Positions 28,168 through 37,186 of a DNA stretch of 64,000 bases are shown here, one piece after another (position 1 is the first letter of the stretch; each line of letters begins with the position of its first letter). The translations under genes were made by a program, and so were the position numbers. The DNA comes from Tepidibacter aestuarii. GTDB taxonomy: Bacteria > Bacillota > Clostridia > Peptostreptococcales > Peptostreptococcaceae. Under the pieces are notes generated by a model. The model was not told the origin of the DNA and searched no databases. It saw only the letters and a list, made by a program, of their open reading frames with translations. The stretch is from positions 2,356,001 to 2,420,000 of the forward strand of contig NZ_OW235315.1 in NCBI RefSeq assembly GCF_934924865.1, given 5' to 3'.

Positions 28168-29658
28168 CTATTTATTTTCATCTACTTCATTAATCTCAAC
28201 AGCATCTGATACTTCTATTTTGTTTATATCTTCAGGTACAAATTTACTTTTTACAATATCCATTATATTAACACCTGTTAGAGCCTCTACCGATTCTGGG
28301 AGCTGGCTCATTATATCAGTTACATATCCTGTAACCTTTGATGCTCCACCTTTACCTTCAGTATTTCCATTATCTATTATAACTATTTTTTCAGTTTTTG
28401 TTAGAGGTTCTGCTATTGATTTTGCTATATCTGGTAGTTTTTCAACTAGCATTTGAGTAATAGCGGCTTCATTATATTGCTTGAACGCCTCTGCTTTAGC
28501 TTGCATAGCTTCAGCTTCTGCCTTACCTCTTTCTTTTATGATATCAACCTCTGCAAGTCCTTCAAGCCTTCTAGCTTCAGCTCTTGCCTGACCTTCAAGC
28601 TTTATAGATTGGGCTCTTGCTTCAGCATCTTGTATTTGTTTGTATTTTTCTGCATCTGCACGTTTTTCTGCTTCATATTTGTTAGCATCTGCTTGCTTTT
28701 TAACCTTTGCATCAAGATCTTTTTCTACTCTTACAGCTTCTTTTTCAGCAATCTCAATCTGTTTGTCTTGTTCTAGTAACTTAACCTGCATCTCAGTTTC
28801 TACAACTTCTTTTTTAACCTTATTCTGCTCGATTTCATAAGCAAGGTCAGCTTGTGCTGTTTGAACTTGTTGTTCTTGTCTGTATGCTTGAACTTTTAAT
28901 TCCTTATTTTTATTAAATTCTGAGATTTCAGTTTCAGATTCAAGTCTTGCTCTTTCTCCTTCTTTATAAGCTATTGCAGTTTGAATCTTAGAATCTCTTT
29001 GAGCTTCTGATTTTTTAATTTCAGTTTCTGATTTTGCTTTAGCTTCAGCTATTTCAGCATCTCTCTTAACTTCAGATATTCTCTTTTTACCTAGAGCTTT
29101 TAAGTATCCATTCTCATCAGATATATCCCTTATTGTAAACGCCTTTATTTCAAGACCCATTTGAGCAAGATCAACTGCAGCAACTTCTTGAACTTGAGAT
29201 GCAAATTTTTCTCTATTCTTATATATTTCTTCTACTGTCATTGTAGATATAATCTCACGTAATTTTCCTTCAAGAACATCTTTAGAAGTTTCCTTTATTC
29301 TATCTATTGTATCTGCTTCCTTGCCAGTATTGAATTGCTCCATAGCAGAATATATAGATTCTTCATCTGATTTCACCTTAACAACAGTAACTCCATCTAC
29401 AGTTAATTCAACACCTTCTTCTGTAAGAGCTCCATCTGTTCTAAGTTCAATTTTCATATTTTCCAAGGAAATAATATCAGTTCTTTCAAGTAGAGGTATC
29501 ACAAGTCCCCCTCCACCAGATATAACCCTCTTTTTAAGTCCAGTTACAACTCTAGCCTTATCTTGAGGAACTTTCTTCCACATAGATAAAAAGCCACCAA
29601 CAAGAATAAGTATGACTAGTACTATTATCACTGGATAGATTAATGTTTCTAATGCCAT
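28168..29658 (-). CDS. floT: Flotillin family membrane scaffold protein
   Basis: Lipid-domain organiser of 496 residues. It has an N-terminal hydrophobic hairpin (LIYPVIIVLVILILVGGFL), a PHB/SPFH domain (about residues 30-190, with VVTGLKKRVISGGGGLVIPL, DGVTVVKV and DLAQMGLEIKAFTIRDISD) and a long coiled-coil rich in Ala, Glu and Lys (about 195-400). The C-terminal part is the usual flotillin tail. It follows an NfeD-like gene by 33 bases, the yuaF-yuaG arrangement of Bacillus. Confidence 0.92.
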   Translation of the reverse strand: MALETLIYPVIIVLVILILVGGFLSMWKKVPQDKARVVTGLKKRVISGGGGLVIPLLERTDIISLENMKIELRTDGALTEEGVELTVDGVTVVKVKSDEESIYSAMEQFNTGKEADTIDRIKETSKDVLEGKLREIISTMTVEEIYKNREKFASQVQEVAAVDLAQMGLEIKAFTIRDISDENGYLKALGKKRISEVKRDAEIAEAKAKSETEIKKSEAQRDSKIQTAIAYKEGERARLESETEISEFNKNKELKVQAYRQEQQVQTAQADLAYEIEQNKVKKEVVETEMQVKLLEQDKQIEIAEKEAVRVEKDLDAKVKKQADANKYEAEKRADAEKYKQIQDAEARAQSIKLEGQARAEARRLEGLAEVDIIKERGKAEAEAMQAKAEAFKQYNEAAITQMLVEKLPDIAKSIAEPLTKTEKIVIIDNGNTEGKGGASKVTGYVTDIMSQLPESVEALTGVNIMDIVKSKFVPEDINKIEVSDAVEINEVDENK

Positions 29659-29691
29659 TTAGTACTCCCCCTTAATTTTTAATTAATTTTA

Positions 29692-30207
29692 TTATATAGT
29701 ATCCACATAAAATACATCGTTTTCTATGAGTACTATTACAACCTTACTATTAAATTCAACTCTTTTACCTTCTATATGCTTGGCTGGTGAGTTATATGTA
29801 TTGCCGTTCATGTTATATTTTATCTGTCCAAACCCATCTTCAACAATAGTAGCTATAACTTTAGCATATTGCCCTATTAGTTTCTTTTGAGATTCAGCGG
29901 ATGTATTTTCAGCTTTTTTTAAAAAACAGAATATATATCTATTTATTAAATATGAAGTTATAAATGCTACAACTAAAGAAATTCCAAATGCATACAAAGA
30001 TTGTTGACCATCTCTAATTTGTATAATTCCCATTCCACCAAATACAGTTATAAACATAGCTATAACAGCCGGTTTAATTGGTATTATATTAAAATACCCA
30101 AAATCTATATCTGCATCAAAGTCCATATCCATTATACTACCTAGCATAAAGCTTGCTAAACTATATAAAACTCCAACCCAAAACAAAAAATAATATATTT
30201 TCAACAT
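29692..30207 (-). CDS. NfeD-like membrane protein, flotillin partner
   Basis: A 171-residue protein with three or four membrane segments and a C-terminal OB-fold-like domain (QYAKVIATIVEDGFGQIKYN, VEFNSKVVIVLIENDVFYV). This matches YuaF of Bacillus, an NfeD protein that works with flotillin. The longer frame starts with GTG at 30216, but the ATG at 30207 (MLKIYYFLFW) has AAGGGGTGATATTT at a better distance. It is co-transcribed with the flotillin gene. Confidence 0.8.
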   Translation of the reverse strand: MLKIYYFLFWVGVLYSLASFMLGSIMDMDFDADIDFGYFNIIPIKPAVIAMFITVFGGMGIIQIRDGQQSLYAFGISLVVAFITSYLINRYIFCFLKKAENTSAESQKKLIGQYAKVIATIVEDGFGQIKYNMNGNTYNSPAKHIEGKRVEFNSKVVIVLIENDVFYVDTI

Positions 30208-30321
30208 AAATATCACCCCTTCAAAGCAATATTTCCACTATAAATATTACCATATTTTTACTATAATGTATATATTGTATATGGAAATATTTATTAAAAG
30301 TATTATAACTTTATAGTATAC

Positions 30322-30352
30322 AAAAAAAAAGAGGACCAAAGTCCTCTTTTTT
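30322..30352 (-). terminator. Terminator after the LysM nucleotidase gene
   Basis: Arms AAAAGAGGAC and GTCCTCTTTT around CAAA, followed on the minus strand by nine U. It touches the end of the gene at 30354. Confidence 0.9.
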
Positions 30353-30353
30353 A

Positions 30354-32096
30354 CTACTTAACTGGAATAGACAGTTTTTGTCCAGGATATATTAAGTTTG
30401 GATTTTTTAATGAATTAAGCTCAGCTATTGTTTTCCAGTCAACATTATATTTCTTTCCTATTTTATAAAGAGCATCTCCCTTTATAACTACATAAGTTAC
30501 AGCTTCAGGCTTAACTTCTGGTTTAACTTCAGGCTTAACTTCTGGTTTAACTTCAGGCTTAACTTCTGATTCTTTTACTACTAGTCTATCTTGTTTTTTG
30601 TAGTCTATAGATTTAACATTTTTAATTTCATCAATTAAAGCATCTCTTATAGCTACAGTTTCACCTAATGCTTTAGCATCTTTGAATGATATATAACCAT
30701 CTCCACCAGCTGCCATAAAGTCATTAGTTACAACTTTGTATGTCTTGTTTAAGTCAACTTCTTCTCCATTATCTAAAGTCATTTTTACTACTTTATTTCC
30801 TTTTTTAGCACCTTTTATGTACTCAACTGTAACTCCTGAGAACTGAATCGATCCTATTTCTTGATTTTCAATTCCATTTTCGAAAGCCTCTTTTATTTGA
30901 GCTCCTGTCATTTCAAAAGATGCTAATACATTGTCAAAAGGCATTACTTCATACATTTTTCCAACAGTTATATCTCCAGCTGGAACATTAACTCTAAGTC
31001 CACCACCATTAGTCATTGCAATATCTGCACCCGCTAATTTTTTCATAACATCTGTAGTCCATTGTCCTAAAGTACTAGTTGTAAAGTCATTACGGTCATG
31101 ATCTAATTCATTCACTGTTTTACCTATAACTTCATCTAATATAGGTGCTATTTCTTCTCTGTCTTTAGCTACCATTTCTTTTACAGAAACATCTTCTGCT
31201 AAAGTATCTGGTCTTGAGTATAATAAATCTATTGAAGCTTCTTTTTTAACTATTTTCTTTGTATCTTTATCTACTGCGAATGATATTTTTCCTAAAGCTC
31301 TACCTTGCTTGTATCCTTGAACTACAGGTATATCATTTACTAGTCCTGAAACTCTTTGATGAGAATGTCCTAATATAATTCCATCAACATTTTCTACATC
31401 AGCAAGCTCTGGAACTTCAATTTTTATTTCTTTTGTTTTTGAATCTTGGAATGCTCCTATATGAGCAAGTATTATAACTATGTCTGCTCCATCTTCTTTA
31501 ACCTTTGGAACCATTTCTTTTGCAACTTCTGCTGGATTTTTAAACTCTATATCAGCAACATTTGCAGGATTTGTTTTATAAGCTGTTTCTTGAGTTGTAA
31601 GACCTATAATTCCTACTTTTATTCCATCTAATTCAACTATCTTATAAGGATCAGCCCACTCAACTGTCTTATTAGTTTTTTTGTCGTAAATATTAGCTGC
31701 TAAAAATGGTACTCCTGAAATTTCTTCCCACTTACTTATCTTATCCATTCCCCAATCGAATTCATGATTACCAACTGCTGAATACATTATTCCAGCTTCT
31801 TTCATGAATTTAGCAACAGGCTCTCCATATAAAAGGTTTGATTCTGGTGAACCATTGTAGTTATCTCCTGCAGATAATATTATTGTATTTGGATTATTTT
31901 GTTTCGCTTTTTTTAATTCATTTGCTAATTTTGCTGCACCTACATTCTTTCCATTTTCATTAAGCGAACCGTGAAAATCATTAATTTGTAAAATATCTAT
32001 GTTTACTTTTTCTGCAGCCTTAGCTACTGGAACTTGTCCAAACATAGTTAAAGCCATTAAAAATGAAACTATAAAAGCTGTAAAACGTTTTCTCAT
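30354..32096 (-). CDS. Secreted 5'-nucleotidase family protein with C-terminal LysM
   Basis: Surface phosphoesterase of the UshA/5'-nucleotidase family. After a signal peptide (MRKRFTAFIVSFLMALTMFG) come the metallophosphatase blocks ILQINDFHGSL, SAGDNYNGSP, AVGNHEFDWG and IILGHSHQR (residues about 20-300). The nucleotide-binding domain follows (TNGGGLRVNVPAGDIT, NDFMAAGGDGY), then a linker with at least five EVKP repeats, and a single LysM motif (YVVIKGDALYKIGKKYNVDW) that should hold it to peptidoglycan. The start at 32117 lacks a ribosome site. AGGGAG ahead of the ATG at 32096 decides for it. Confidence 0.93.
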   Translation of the reverse strand: MRKRFTAFIVSFLMALTMFGQVPVAKAAEKVNIDILQINDFHGSLNENGKNVGAAKLANELKKAKQNNPNTIILSAGDNYNGSPESNLLYGEPVAKFMKEAGIMYSAVGNHEFDWGMDKISKWEEISGVPFLAANIYDKKTNKTVEWADPYKIVELDGIKVGIIGLTTQETAYKTNPANVADIEFKNPAEVAKEMVPKVKEDGADIVIILAHIGAFQDSKTKEIKIEVPELADVENVDGIILGHSHQRVSGLVNDIPVVQGYKQGRALGKISFAVDKDTKKIVKKEASIDLLYSRPDTLAEDVSVKEMVAKDREEIAPILDEVIGKTVNELDHDRNDFTTSTLGQWTTDVMKKLAGADIAMTNGGGLRVNVPAGDITVGKMYEVMPFDNVLASFEMTGAQIKEAFENGIENQEIGSIQFSGVTVEYIKGAKKGNKVVKMTLDNGEEVDLNKTYKVVTNDFMAAGGDGYISFKDAKALGETVAIRDALIDEIKNVKSIDYKKQDRLVVKESEVKPEVKPEVKPEVKPEVKPEAVTYVVIKGDALYKIGKKYNVDWKTIAELNSLKNPNLIYPGQKLSIPVK

Positions 32097-32265
32097 TTTA
32101 ACTAAATCTCCCTTCATTCTTTTATTTACATACTAGTGTCTTATTATTATACTAAATATAAACTATTTTTTCAATATTTGTATAATTTATTACCTTTTTA
32201 TTGCATTTTTTGTGATTTAAGCTGTAAATTTCAAAAAATCACATAAAAAATATTTAATAAATTTT

Positions 32266-32829
32266 TTATAATTCTAGAATATCAGCTATTTCAACCATGG
32301 CATCAAGAGACATCTTTGCAAAATCAGCAAATTCTATTCCTAGTTTTTCTATAGATCTCATAGCTTCTCTATTTGCTCCAGCTGCAAACCTAGTTTCTTT
32401 CATTCTTTTTGTTATAGATTTTACTTTTACACTACTTATCTTTTTATCAGGATAGACAAGGGCTATAGCAGTTATGAAGCCAGTTATAGGATCTGCTGCA
32501 TAAAGTGCTCTATCAAATTTGTTTTCTATTTTAGTTCCATTACATGGGTTATGAGCACATATAGCATGATACATCTCTTCATTCCCAAAACTCTCATCCT
32601 TAAGTATTTCAACAGTTTTTGGACCATGAAGAGACATATCACTTTTCCAATCTACAGTATCATTATCAAGATCATGTAAAAGACCAGCCAATCCCCACAT
32701 TTCTTCACTTTTAGGTTCTAATTTTCTCGCAAGAGCTCTCATTACACTTTCAACAGCATAGCTGTGCTTTATAATATGAGGTGTTGTTATATGCGTGTTG
32801 ATTAGCTCAATAGCTTTTTCTCTATTCAT
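32266..32829 (-). CDS. HD-domain phosphohydrolase-like protein
   Basis: A 187-residue HD protein with HSYAVESVMRALARKL, WGLAGLLHDLDNDTVDW (the HD pair), MYHAICAHNPCNG and ALYAADPITGFITAIA. These motifs suit a small cytoplasmic metal-dependent hydrolase of the HDIG type, related to nucleotide metabolism in other bacteria; the substrate is not known. The ATG at 32829 follows AGGAGGGATAAGT and is used instead of the longer frame. Confidence 0.8.
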   Translation of the reverse strand: MNREKAIELINTHITTPHIIKHSYAVESVMRALARKLEPKSEEMWGLAGLLHDLDNDTVDWKSDMSLHGPKTVEILKDESFGNEEMYHAICAHNPCNGTKIENKFDRALYAADPITGFITAIALVYPDKKISSVKVKSITKRMKETRFAAGANREAMRSIEKLGIEFADFAKMSLDAMVEIADILEL

Positions 32830-32930
32830 ACTTATCCCTCCTAAATATAATATAATCATCTTATCATGTTACTTTCAATTTATTCCAATTCTAACATATC
32901 CAGCCTAATACATCTAGTTTTATATGAAAA

Positions 32931-32951
32931 TAGCATAAAACGAATTTTATT
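32931..32951 (+). repeat. Fragment of the dispersed repeat
   Basis: TAGCATAAAACGAATTTTAT matches the 3' end of the repeat copies at 25980 and 42540 with one change (AAGCG to AAACG). The hairpins are missing. Confidence 0.5.
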
Positions 32952-33021
32952 TTTGGTGAATAAACATAGTTTTTTGTAATATGTAAATACTAATATTATA
33001 TTTTGTTAAGGAGGTTTTAAT

Positions 33022-33234
33022 ATGTTAAATAGAAGTCATATAGATTTAGATAAGTTAAACAAAGTTCCATCAAATCACCCATTTGAGTACAGAGACGTTG
33101 TAAGTGATGATTTTCCAAAAGATTCTCATGGAATAGATGGTAGAAGATTTAAATCAGAAGTTGAACATGGTAAATATAAAAATGTAGCAATTTACAGAGA
33201 ATCAGATGATAGAGTTCAGTATAAGAAATTGTAA
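33022..33234 (+). CDS. Small hydrophilic protein of unknown function
   Basis: A 70-residue charged protein (MLNRSHIDLDKLNKVPSNHP at the start) without recognised motifs, cysteines or membrane segments. The ribosome site GTTAAGGAGG is excellent and a strong terminator follows, so it is a real gene with its own transcript. The content of Asp, His, Arg and aromatic residues suggests a folded or partner-bound small protein. No function can be assigned. Confidence 0.7.
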   Translation: MLNRSHIDLDKLNKVPSNHPFEYRDVVSDDFPKDSHGIDGRRFKSEVEHGKYKNVAIYRESDDRVQYKKL

Positions 33235-33267
33235 AAAAGCCATGGACTTAATAAAGTCCATGGCTTT
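33235..33267. terminator. Terminator between the 70-residue gene and the rubredoxins
   Basis: Arms AAAAGCCATGGACTT and AAGTCCATGGCTTTT around three to four bases. It can serve the plus-strand gene and the rubredoxin genes arriving from the minus strand. Confidence 0.85.
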
Positions 33268-33277
33268 TGTTTATATT

Positions 33278-33439
33278 TTAAGCTTCTTCTTCAAATTGAT
33301 CTTTACCTACTCCACATAAAGGACATAACCAATCCTCTGGTACATCTTCCCACTTAGTTCCTGCTGCTACTCCGTTATCTGGATCTCCCTCTGTTGGATC
33401 ATATACATAACCACATACTACACATACATATTTTTTCAT
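33278..33439 (-). CDS. Rubredoxin, tandem copy 1
   Basis: One-iron electron carrier of 53 residues, [18 protein letters not shown] at the start. The four iron-binding cysteines are in CVVCGY and CPLCG, and the sequence [19 protein letters not shown] is the usual core. The residue after the last cysteine is Gly (PLCGVGKD); it is Ser in copy 2 and Ala in copy 3. It ends with EEEA. It has its own AGGAATAG ribosome site and probably its own promoter region. Donor and acceptor partners are unknown; in anaerobes rubredoxins feed oxygen-reduction enzymes. Confidence 0.97.
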   Translation of the reverse strand: MKKYVCVVCGYVYDPTEGDPDNGVAAGTKWEDVPEDWLCPLCGVGKDQFEEEA

Positions 33440-33531
33440 TTTCTATTCCTCCATATTATTTATATTTAAAATTATTATATTCTTATTTATATCTAATATC
33501 TACCCTTTATATTTAATTTAAAACATATTTT

Positions 33532-33693
33532 TTAAACTTCTTCTTCAAATTGATCTTTACCTACTGAGCATAAAGGACATAACCAATCCTCTGGTACATC
33601 TTCCCACTTAGTTCCTGCTGCTACTCCGTTATCTGGATCTCCCTCTGTTGGATCATATACATAACCACATACTACACATACATATTTTTTCAT
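33532..33693 (-). CDS. Rubredoxin, tandem copy 2
   Basis: Second copy, also 53 residues, with CVVCGY and CPLCS as iron ligands. Compared with copy 1 it has PLCSVGKD instead of PLCGVGKD and ends in EEEV instead of EEEA. Spacing from copy 1 is 254 bases and the flanks are also similar, so the repeat unit includes the upstream region. Nothing suggests decay. Confidence 0.96.
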   Translation of the reverse strand: MKKYVCVVCGYVYDPTEGDPDNGVAAGTKWEDVPEDWLCPLCSVGKDQFEEEV

Positions 33694-33786
33694 TTTCTAT
33701 TCCTCCATATCATTTATATTTAAAATTATTAAGTTCTTATTTGTATTTATTATTTACCCTTTATATTTAATTTAAAACATATTTTT

Positions 33787-33948
33787 TTAAGCTTCTTCTT
33801 CAAATTGATCTTTACCTACTGCACATAAAGGACATAACCAATCCTCTGGCACATCTTCCCACTTAGTTCCTGCTGCTACTCCGTTATCTGGATCTCCCTC
33901 TGTTGGATCATATACATAACCACATACTACACATACATACTTTTTCAT
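33787..33948 (-). CDS. Rubredoxin, tandem copy 3
   Basis: Third copy, 53 residues, iron ligands in CVVCGY and CPLCA, and the same EEEA end as copy 1. It is transcribed first. It starts 255 bases from copy 2. All three genes have intact frames and ribosome sites, so all may be expressed, and their near identity suggests recent duplication or gene conversion. Confidence 0.96.
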   Translation of the reverse strand: MKKYVCVVCGYVYDPTEGDPDNGVAAGTKWEDVPEDWLCPLCAVGKDQFEEEA

Positions 33949-34071
33949 TTCCTATTCCTCCATATATTTTATATTTATTAAGTTCTTATTTGTATTTATT
34001 ATTTACCCTATAAAATTAGTATTAAACATATAATTTTCAATTTGTAGATAACTTTAATTAAAAATCTACAT

Positions 34072-34150
34072 TTGCAACTATTTTAAGCAACGGAGCCAGT
34101 AGGGATCGTTGGCGACATGAGTCAGTGCGTAGCAACTAGACGAATTTTTT
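34072..34150 (+). repeat. Dispersed two-hairpin repeat, copy 3
   Basis: Plus-strand orientation, with the 5' flank GTAGATAACTTTAATTAAAA and its own small GTAGAT/ATCTAC hairpin. CAACG pairs with CGTTG around a GTA-rich loop; the second hairpin is the GTCAGTGC variant with ACTAGAC. It ends in CGAATTTTTT at the stop codon of the next gene. Confidence 0.8.
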
Positions 34151-34946
34151 ATATGTTTTTTTCAAAGGCTAAATCTTGGTATACAAAAAATCCATTTTTC
34201 TTATAAAACTTAATTAGATCCTTTCTTTTTATGTATTTCTTATTTTCATTCACATAACCTTTTATATAGTCTACTGGTCTAGGAAGTTTCATATTTCTTA
34301 TCAATGTTTTCAAATTAGAAAGTGCAAATGTAGCATGCCCACATCTTAATTTATCAGTAGATGCATTTATTTTGTCTATATATATATAATCATCTTTATA
34401 TTTAAATTCCATTTTTAAAGAGCTTTTATACTCACTCTTAGTCTTGTTCAAATTTCCATAGACAATATATACATTTCCTTTTTCATCGTTATTGTAATAG
34501 TTCATATTATCGCAAACTAAACATACTAAATCGTAATTTTTATCAAATCCAAACTTAATAAATAAATCCTCTATATTGTATTCATTTTTCAAATAAAATA
34601 TATCCTTAAATGTATTTATATATTGATTATATTTACTTATATCAGTTTGAATTTTCTCCTTTAAATAATCATGCCTTTTAATAGCTTCATCTATGCATGA
34701 TTTACATTTTCCTTTTTTAAAGTTGATACATTTAAGTGGACATATATTTTTTTCAGTGTTTAATAGTATATTTTCAATATTTATTTCACTCAAATCCATC
34801 TCTAGAATTTTTTTTATATCATTAAAGTCTACAATTTCTTTTAGTCTATATATTTTTTCGTGCAGTATATTATGTATAGAAATCAAGTCATTCATAGAAG
34901 CTTCAATTTTGATTCTTCTTTTTTTTCTACATTTGTTATATACCAC
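34149..34946 (-). CDS. Protein of unknown function with GNAT-like C terminus
   Basis: About 265 residues. The N-terminal half is helical and charged and has a cysteine group CPLKCINFKKGKCKSC (residues about 70-85) that could bind a metal. The C-terminal part, with KLRCGHATFALSNLKTLI and LIKFYKKNGFFVYQDLA, resembles the acyl-CoA-binding and last-strand motifs of GNAT acetyltransferases, but the match is only by eye. The frame is open to 35012 but a TGGAGGG site precedes a GTG at 34946, which I use as start. It lies convergent to the repeat and downstream of nadC. Confidence 0.45.
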   Translation of the reverse strand: MVYNKCRKKRRIKIEASMNDLISIHNILHEKIYRLKEIVDFNDIKKILEMDLSEINIENILLNTEKNICPLKCINFKKGKCKSCIDEAIKRHDYLKEKIQTDISKYNQYINTFKDIFYLKNEYNIEDLFIKFGFDKNYDLVCLVCDNMNYYNNDEKGNVYIVYGNLNKTKSEYKSSLKMEFKYKDDYIYIDKINASTDKLRCGHATFALSNLKTLIRNMKLPRPVDYIKGYVNENKKYIKRKDLIKFYKKNGFFVYQDLAFEKNI

Positions 34947-35010
34947 AATATCCCTCCATATACTAATATCCATATGGTATATGTTTATTATGAAGAGTTT
35001 GTTTATATGC

Positions 35011-35041
35011 AAAAAATAAGACCTCTAAATTTTAGAAGTCT
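35011..35041 (-). terminator. Terminator after nadC
   Basis: Arms AGACCTCTAAA and TTTAGAAGTCT, one mismatch, followed by UUAUUUUUU on the minus strand, directly past the nadC stop. Confidence 0.7.
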
Positions 35042-35880
35042 CAATTTTCTATTATTAAATTTTTCATACTTATATCCAATGCCTTCACTGAATGCGTAAG
35101 AGCACCACATGATATATAGTCTACACCAGTTTCTGCTATACTTCTAATTTTATCTATTGAAACATTACCTGAAGCCTCTGTTATAGCTTTTTTATCAATT
35201 ATTTTAACAGCCTCTTTCATATTTTCTATACTCATATTATCCAACATTATTATGTCTGCCCCTGCTTCTAGAGCTTCTTTAACTTCTTCTATACTCTCAA
35301 CTTCAACTTCAACCTTTCTAACAAATGATGTATTTTCTTTTGCAAGCCTTACAGCATTTGTTATACCTCCAGCTGCTTGTATATGATTATCTTTAAGCAT
35401 AACACCATCAGATAAACTAAATCTATGATTGCACCCTCCTCCGACTTTGACTGAATACTTTTCAAGAATCCTTAAATTCGGAGTTGTCTTCCTTGTATCT
35501 AAAAGTTTTGCTTTGCTTCCATCTATTTTTTGCACCATTTTATTCGTTATTGTTGCTATACCACTCATTCTTTGTAAAAGATTTAGAGCTATTCTTTCTC
35601 CTGTAAGCACATTTCTTGTATTCCCTTTTATAATTCCTATAATCTGCTTATTCTCAACTTTTTCACCATCTCTAACCTTAAATTCAACTTGAACATTGCC
35701 TATTAAATCAAATACCCTTTTAAAAACATGCAAACCTGCAATAACTCCATTTTCCTTTACTATGAGTTGTACTGAGCATAGACTATGTTCACTTAATATT
35801 GAATTTGTTGAAATATCTCCATAAACGCTGTCTTCTATTAATGCGTTCTTGATAATCTCATCAATAATTAACCAATTCAT
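35041..35880 (-). CDS. nadC: Nicotinate-nucleotide pyrophosphorylase (quinolinate phosphoribosyltransferase)
   Basis: Makes nicotinate mononucleotide from quinolinate and PRPP. The 279-residue protein includes EDSVYGDISTNSIL, ERIALNLLQRMSGIAT, LLDTRKTTPNLRILEKYSVK, GGCNHRFSLSDGVMLKDNHI and IIMLDNMS, all typical of NadC with the RK and DNH active-site residues. It is the last gene of nadABC and overlaps nadB by 20 bases, implying coupling. Confidence 0.96.
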   Translation of the reverse strand: MNWLIIDEIIKNALIEDSVYGDISTNSILSEHSLCSVQLIVKENGVIAGLHVFKRVFDLIGNVQVEFKVRDGEKVENKQIIGIIKGNTRNVLTGERIALNLLQRMSGIATITNKMVQKIDGSKAKLLDTRKTTPNLRILEKYSVKVGGGCNHRFSLSDGVMLKDNHIQAAGGITNAVRLAKENTSFVRKVEVEVESIEEVKEALEAGADIIMLDNMSIENMKEAVKIIDKKAITEASGNVSIDKIRSIAETGVDYISCGALTHSVKALDISMKNLIIEN

Positions 35881-37165
35881 TTTTTAGATCTCCCCTCACT
35901 TTAACAAGCTCGTTTAATGCTATTCTCACGTTCTCTTGTTTTACATTTGATGCATTTATACAATTATATCTTTCATTAAATGTTAGCTTATTAAGTTCTA
36001 TATCGTCTATATAATCATTTATAATTATGGATGCTCTTCTAGAAAATACTAACGCTTCCTGAAGTGAATTACTTGCCAATCTATTTACTCCATGGACACC
36101 TGTACAACTAACTTCTCCACAGGCAAATAATCTGTTCATTGATGTTCTTGAATATGTGTCCACAGTAATCCCACCCATAAAATAATGCTGAGCAGGAGTA
36201 ACAGGTATTCTATCCTTCGTCATATCTATTCCCTTATTTATACAAGCTTCATATATATTTGGGAATCTGTCTACTATATACTGACTATTTTTATGAGTTA
36301 TATCTAAAAAAACATATTCTGAATTTGATTGTAATTCTTCAGTGAAGATAGCTTTTGAAACCACATCTCTTGGCAATAGTTCATCAATAAATCTCATACC
36401 TCTGCTGTTTAATAGATATGCGCCTTCTCCTCTTACTGCTTCTGAAATAAGGAACCTTCTATTATCTCCTTTTTCATATAAAGAAGTTGGATGGAATTGT
36501 ATATAATTTATATCCTTAAGATTGATTTTATGCTTACAGGCTATAGAAATACCGTCACCAGTAAGTGTTTTTACATTAGTTGAATTTTTAAATAATCCTC
36601 CAATACCACCACAAGCTAATATGGTTATCTTAGAATGAATGTTTATTACTTTATTACCCTTTACAGCTATTCCCCCAAAGCATGTATTATTTTTCTCAAT
36701 AATATCAATTAAGCAGCTCTCTTCTATTATTTCTATATTATTTTTTTCTTTAACTCTTTTTAATAATACATCAAATACTTCTTTACCCGTTCTGTCCTTA
36801 CAATGAACTATTCTTTTTTTGCAATGAGCAGCTTCTCTGGTATATTTAAGATTTCCATCTGCACTATCAAACTTAACTCCTAATTTAATAAGGCTATTAA
36901 TATTATCAATAGATTCTTCTGCTAAAATTCTAACTGCTTCTTCATTATTTTTATATTGACCTGCTTTTAAAGTATCCTGTACATAACTTTCAATATCATA
37001 CTTATCTCGTGCTGTAGCTATACCACCCTGAGCTAAATATGAGTTGCAATCATCTACCTTTTCCTTAGTAACCATTACCACCTTAATATTATTCTTTAAG
37101 TGAAGTGCACTGTATAAGCCTGCAATACCAGTACCCACAATAAGTACATCTGCATAAACTTTCAT
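35861..37165 (-). CDS. nadB: L-aspartate oxidase
   Basis: FAD enzyme that oxidises aspartate to iminoaspartate, anaerobically with fumarate. It begins with the dinucleotide motif VLIVGTGIAGLYSALHL, followed by SYLAQGGIATARDKYDI, TREAAHCKKRIVHCKDRTGK, QFHPTSLYEKGD and GGITVDTYSRTSMNRLFACG, the flavoprotein-family signatures. The 434-residue form from the ATG at 37165 has GGAGGCGTATAAA ahead. NadA follows upstream in the operon and takes iminoaspartate. Confidence 0.96.
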   Translation of the reverse strand: MKVYADVLIVGTGIAGLYSALHLKNNIKVVMVTKEKVDDCNSYLAQGGIATARDKYDIESYVQDTLKAGQYKNNEEAVRILAEESIDNINSLIKLGVKFDSADGNLKYTREAAHCKKRIVHCKDRTGKEVFDVLLKRVKEKNNIEIIEESCLIDIIEKNNTCFGGIAVKGNKVINIHSKITILACGGIGGLFKNSTNVKTLTGDGISIACKHKINLKDINYIQFHPTSLYEKGDNRRFLISEAVRGEGAYLLNSRGMRFIDELLPRDVVSKAIFTEELQSNSEYVFLDITHKNSQYIVDRFPNIYEACINKGIDMTKDRIPVTPAQHYFMGGITVDTYSRTSMNRLFACGEVSCTGVHGVNRLASNSLQEALVFSRRASIIINDYIDDIELNKLTFNERYNCINASNVKQENVRIALNELVKVRGDLKNELVNY

Positions 37166-37186
37166 TTTATACGCCTCCAAATTTAA

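Noticed and set aside
33278..33948. 254-bp direct repeats as a CRISPR or mobile array
   Set aside because: The repeats are full rubredoxin genes with their flanks, and the units are far too long for CRISPR.
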